Shown piece after piece: positions 61,901-64,000 of a stretch of DNA of 64,000 nucleotides (position 1 is the first letter of the stretch; the number at the start of each line of letters is the position of its first letter). The notes under the pieces are model-generated. The model saw only the letters and a program-made list of their open reading frames with translations, was not told the origin of the DNA and did no database searches. Source of the stretch: Bog-159 sp049511415 (GTDB lineage: Bacteria; Acidobacteriota; Terriglobia; Bryobacterales; Bryobacteraceae); assembly GCA_049511415.1 (NCBI GenBank), contig JBEKYC010000040.1, positions 1 to 64,000 of the forward strand, in the 5' to 3' direction. The translations under genes were made by a program, and so were the position numbers.

Positions 61901-62281
61901 ATCGGCATCGTGCTGCTGATCGGGATCGTGAAAAAAAACGGCATTATGATGGTCGACTTCGCGCTGGAAGGCGAGCGGAAGCACGGAAAGAACGCGACGG
62001 ATGCAATCTACGAAGCGTGCCTGCTCCGCTTCCGCCCCATTATGATGACCACCATGGCCGCGCTGCTGGCCGGGTTGCCGCTAGCGCTCGGAACGGGCTT
62101 CGGCTCCGAGTTGCGCAAGCCGCTGGGCATCGCCATGGTGGGCGGACTGCTGCTGAGCCAGGCGCTCACGCTTTATACCACGCCCGTCATCTACATCTTT
62201 TTTGACAATCTGGCGCACCGCTTTGCGCACAAATCGAGTAAGCCGGAAAACGGGGGCGCAGAGGTGGCGGGGCCGGCATGA
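58961..62281 (+). CDS. mdtB: RND efflux pump subunit (MdtB-like, HAE1 family)
   Basis: 1106 residues from GTG 58961. Twelve helices and two large periplasmic loops: FILRPVATALLMAAILLVGL, LPEVDYPTIQVLTFYPGASP, proton-relay aspartates in STGFVVDDAIVMIENI, DTGVIQGISQAPAAISSQAM, and IGIVKKNGIMMVDFAL. Residues ~777-848, just before VPLSAFAHF, are a ~70-residue Ser/Ala/Thr/Asn-rich insert (SSGTSGTGAASSFASSGSSS, TSAGSTSSATSS). Ordinary pumps have only a few residues there, and the family is normally ~1020-1050 long. ATGA overlap with the next pump gene. Confidence 0.9.
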   Translation: MSPSRPFILRPVATALLMAAILLVGLVGYTQLPVSALPEVDYPTIQVLTFYPGASPSVMATTVTAPLERQFGELQGLSQMTSTSSGGTSVIVLQFNLTLAIDVAEEEVQSAINASQSLLPSILPSPPVYSKTNPADAPVLTLAITSNSMPLSQVEDLVDTRLAPKISQLNGVGLVTISGGQKPAVRIQANPTALSSYGINLEDLRTALTQASVNAAKGNFDGPRQDYQIDANDQLVTSGDYRNVVVAYRNGAPVMLPDVASIVNGVENNNQAAWMNQTPAVILNVQRQPGANTISVVKSIKALLPQMQANLPTGIQVTTLTDLTVAIEASVSDVEFELLLTVGLVVLVIFLFLRSLYATIIPSVAVPLSLVGTLAAMYVLGYSLDNLSLMALTISTGFVVDDAIVMIENISRYIEAGDAPMEAALKGAEQIGFTIMSLTVSLIAVLIPLLFMGDVVGRLFREFAVTLAVTIIVSAVVSLTLTPMMAARILRHRPEEQQGRIYKASERVFERMIAFYGRTLKFVLRYQTVTLLVALATLLLTVFLYTIIPKGFFPIQDTGVIQGISQAPAAISSQAMAKKQLEMTKAVLDDPAVQSVSSFIGADGTNTTTNSGRMSINLKPLDQRKISAADLIRRLNSRVSQVEGIQLFMEPVQDITVDDRVSRTQYQYALEDPDAGELTDWTNRFIQRLKQLPELEDVATDQQPGGLALSLVIDRVTASRLGIAPSTIDNTLYDAFGQRQISTMYTQVNQYHVVLESQPQFQKDPNKLNHLYIQSNASSGTSGTGAASSFASSGSSSAGSNALTTSALYTPSANSLAPPANALSPNASTAASNGATSAGSTSSATSSAVPLSAFAHFVNTTEPLAITHQGQFPAITVSFNLAQNAALGDAIAAVDKVQKDMHMPASLQAGFQGTAASFTNSLANEPVLILAALVAVYIVLGVLYESFIHPITILSTLPSAGVGAFLALIIFHQDLSVVAIIGIVLLIGIVKKNGIMMVDFALEGERKHGKNATDAIYEACLLRFRPIMMTTMAALLAGLPLALGTGFGSELRKPLGIAMVGGLLLSQALTLYTTPVIYIFFDNLAHRFAHKSSKPENGGAEVAGPA

Positions 62282-64000
62282 ACATCTCCGCACCCTTCAT
62301 CCACCGGCCGGTGGCTACCACGCTGCTCACGGTGGCGATTGCCCTTGCCGGGGCGATTGCGTTTATGGTGCTGCCCGTATCGCCCCTGCCGGAGGTCGAT
62401 TTTCCGACGATCTCCGTCAGTGCCAGCTTGCCGGGCGCCAGCGCCAGCATCATGGCGTCGTCCGTGGCCACGCCCTTGGAGCGGCAGTTCGGCCATATTG
62501 CGGGTGTCACGGAGATGACCTCCGCAAGCACGCTGGGCAGCACATCCGTCACCATTCAGTTCGACCTCAGCCGCGACATCGATGGCGCGGCGCGCGATGT
62601 GCAAGCTGCCATCAATGCGGCGCGCACCTATTTGCCCGCCAACCTGCCGGCTAATCCGAGCTATCGCAAGGTCAATCCCGCCGATGCGCCGATCATGATC
62701 CTCGGCTTTACATCGGACAAATACGGTCCCGCGAGGCTGTACGACGAAGCCTCCACCGTGATCGAGCAGAAGTTGTCGCAGATACAGGGCGTTGGTCAGG
62801 TCACTGTCGGAGGGGGCGCGCTACCTTCCGTGCGCGTGGACGCCAATCCCACGCAATTGGCCAGCTACGGGCTTACCCTTGCGAATTTGCAGTCCGTGCT
62901 GAGCTTGCAGAACGCCGACCTGGCCAAGGGTCAAATCTCCGATGGCCTCGTGACGGCTGATATCGTCGCCAACGACCAGATCTCGCAGGCAGACGATTAC
63001 AAGCCGCTGGTCGTCGGTTACAACCACGGCGCGGCCGTCCGGCTCTCCGATGTCGCCCAGGTGACGGACTCCGTGCAAAACGTCCGTGCCGCCGGCTATT
63101 TGAACGGCAAGCGCGCGGTTACGATCATCATCTTTCGGCAGCCCGGCGCCAACATCATTGCCACGGTCGACCGCATCCGCGCGCAACTTCCGTTTATCCA
63201 GGCAGCTATTCCGCTCGGGATGGTTACCACGATTGTTCTCGATCGCACCATAACCATCCGCGCCGCTGTCGGCGACGTGGAGCGGACCCTCCTGATTTCC
63301 ATCGCACTCGTCATCGTCGTGGTGTTTGTATTCCTGCGCAACGGCCGCGCCACACTGGTTCCCAGTGTAGCTGTGCCGGTATCGCTGATCGGCACTTTCG
63401 CGGTGATGTATCTGTTGGGATATAGCCTCGACAACCTCTCCCTGATGGCCATGACCATCTCAACGGGATTCGTGGTCGATGACGCCATCGTGGTGATGGA
63501 AAATGTCACGCGCCATCTGGAAAACGGCATGTCGCCCTTCGCCGCGGCGCTGAAGGGCGCGGAAGAAATCGGTTTCACCGTCTTCACGATCAGCATTTCG
63601 CTCATTGCCGTCTTTATCCCTCTGCTGTTGATGGGCGGCATCGTGGGCCGTCTCTTCCGCGAGTTTGCGGTCACTCTCTCGACGGCCATTCTCGTCTCCA
63701 TGATCGTCTCGCTGACCACTACGCCTATGATGTGCGCCTACCTGTTGAGGGACCAGCGCGCGGAAAAACATGGCCGCATCTTCACGACCAGCGAAAAATG
63801 CTTTGACTGGGTGCTGTCGCTGTATCGCAGGAGCCTGCATTGGGTGCTCCAAAAACCGGCCCTCACACTTGGCGTGCTTTTTCTCACGATAGCGCTCAAT
63901 GTGGTGCTGATCCTCAAAATATCCAAGGGCTTCTTCCCGGTGGAGGACACCGGAGCGATCTCCGGCGGAGTGCAAGGGCCGCAGGATTCCTCCTTCCCGG
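62278..64000 (+). CDS. mdtC: RND efflux pump subunit (MdtC-like), 5' part
   Basis: Begins at ATG 62278 and is open to the window end (574 codons). SAPFIHRPVATTLLTVAIAL, LPVSPLPEVDFPTISVSASL, DLSRDIDGAARDVQAAINAA, STGFVVDDAIVVMENVT (proton-relay aspartates) and GFFPVEDTGAISGGVQGPQD are those of the MdtC type. Two different pump genes in tandem after one adaptor is the MdtABC arrangement, in which the pump is a mixed trimer. A TolC-type gene may follow outside the window. Confidence 0.92.
   Translation, partial: MNISAPFIHRPVATTLLTVAIALAGAIAFMVLPVSPLPEVDFPTISVSASLPGASASIMASSVATPLERQFGHIAGVTEMTSASTLGSTSVTIQFDLSRDIDGAARDVQAAINAARTYLPANLPANPSYRKVNPADAPIMILGFTSDKYGPARLYDEASTVIEQKLSQIQGVGQVTVGGGALPSVRVDANPTQLASYGLTLANLQSVLSLQNADLAKGQISDGLVTADIVANDQISQADDYKPLVVGYNHGAAVRLSDVAQVTDSVQNVRAAGYLNGKRAVTIIIFRQPGANIIATVDRIRAQLPFIQAAIPLGMVTTIVLDRTITIRAAVGDVERTLLISIALVIVVVFVFLRNGRATLVPSVAVPVSLIGTFAVMYLLGYSLDNLSLMAMTISTGFVVDDAIVVMENVTRHLENGMSPFAAALKGAEEIGFTVFTISISLIAVFIPLLLMGGIVGRLFREFAVTLSTAILVSMIVSLTTTPMMCAYLLRDQRAEKHGRIFTTSEKCFDWVLSLYRRSLHWVLQKPALTLGVLFLTIALNVVLILKISKGFFPVEDTGAISGGVQGPQDSSFP

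Overview
The window looks like chromosomal DNA of an Acidobacteriota bacterium of the Solibacter/Bryobacter type (order Bryobacterales). The reasons are lineage-typical families seen together: three ADOP-type FtsX/MacB permeases (one next to a PadR regulator), two GloVer tandem-repeat proteins and a serine hydrolase that all end in the Solibacter-type C-terminal domain (TIGR03437), a VWFA-related acidobacterial protein (TIGR03436 type), and uniformly high GC with many long antisense shadow frames. This assignment is inference from families, not from a marker gene.

Layout. 1-9.7 kb: the end of an ADOP permease, a kelch-repeat exported protein, a ChaN-like/PDZ protein, two tandem GloVer/TIGR03437 proteins (the first cut by an in-frame TAA), an exported amidohydrolase, and a scar in which the start of a TolC-type gene is joined to the last fifth of an RND pump gene. 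10.2-26.4 kb: a compact co-directional set of 14 phage-structural genes (large terminase, portal, scaffold-like, P22-like coat, connectors, tail tube, tail-assembly chaperone pair joined by a canonical A_AAA_AAC -1 slippery site, a very short tape-measure candidate, two DUF2460-like distal tail proteins, a hub with a four-Cys motif, and a TIM-barrel tail protein). No integrase, replication, repressor, lysis, protease or small terminase gene is visible around it, and host-like hairpin repeats lie between its genes. It is best read as a domesticated, gene-transfer-agent-like particle cluster, or a decayed prophage.

26.4-54.3 kb: ordinary chromosome. HD-domain protein, CocE/NonD hydrolase, malate synthase, zinc alcohol dehydrogenase, orphan PstS, OprB-like porin, polyphosphate kinase, remnants of two toxin-antitoxin loci (MNT; frameshifted HicBA), an operon for a START-like protein, homoserine dehydrogenase, N-carbamoylputrescine amidase and agmatine deiminase (agmatine to putrescine), ADOP permease, Tat-exported serine hydrolase, methylmalonate-semialdehyde dehydrogenase, TPR/VWA protein, and a PadR-ADOP pair with a visible dyad operator.

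54.3-57.7 kb: a tRNA-Val(CAC) followed by a zone of decay with tandem repeats, a multiply frameshifted arylsulfatase, a general-stress protein that still looks intact, a HAD-hydrolase fragment and an acetate kinase remnant with internal deletions. 57.7-64 kb: an MdtABC-like RND efflux operon (adaptor plus two different pump subunits with 4-nt overlaps); the second pump gene runs off the end.
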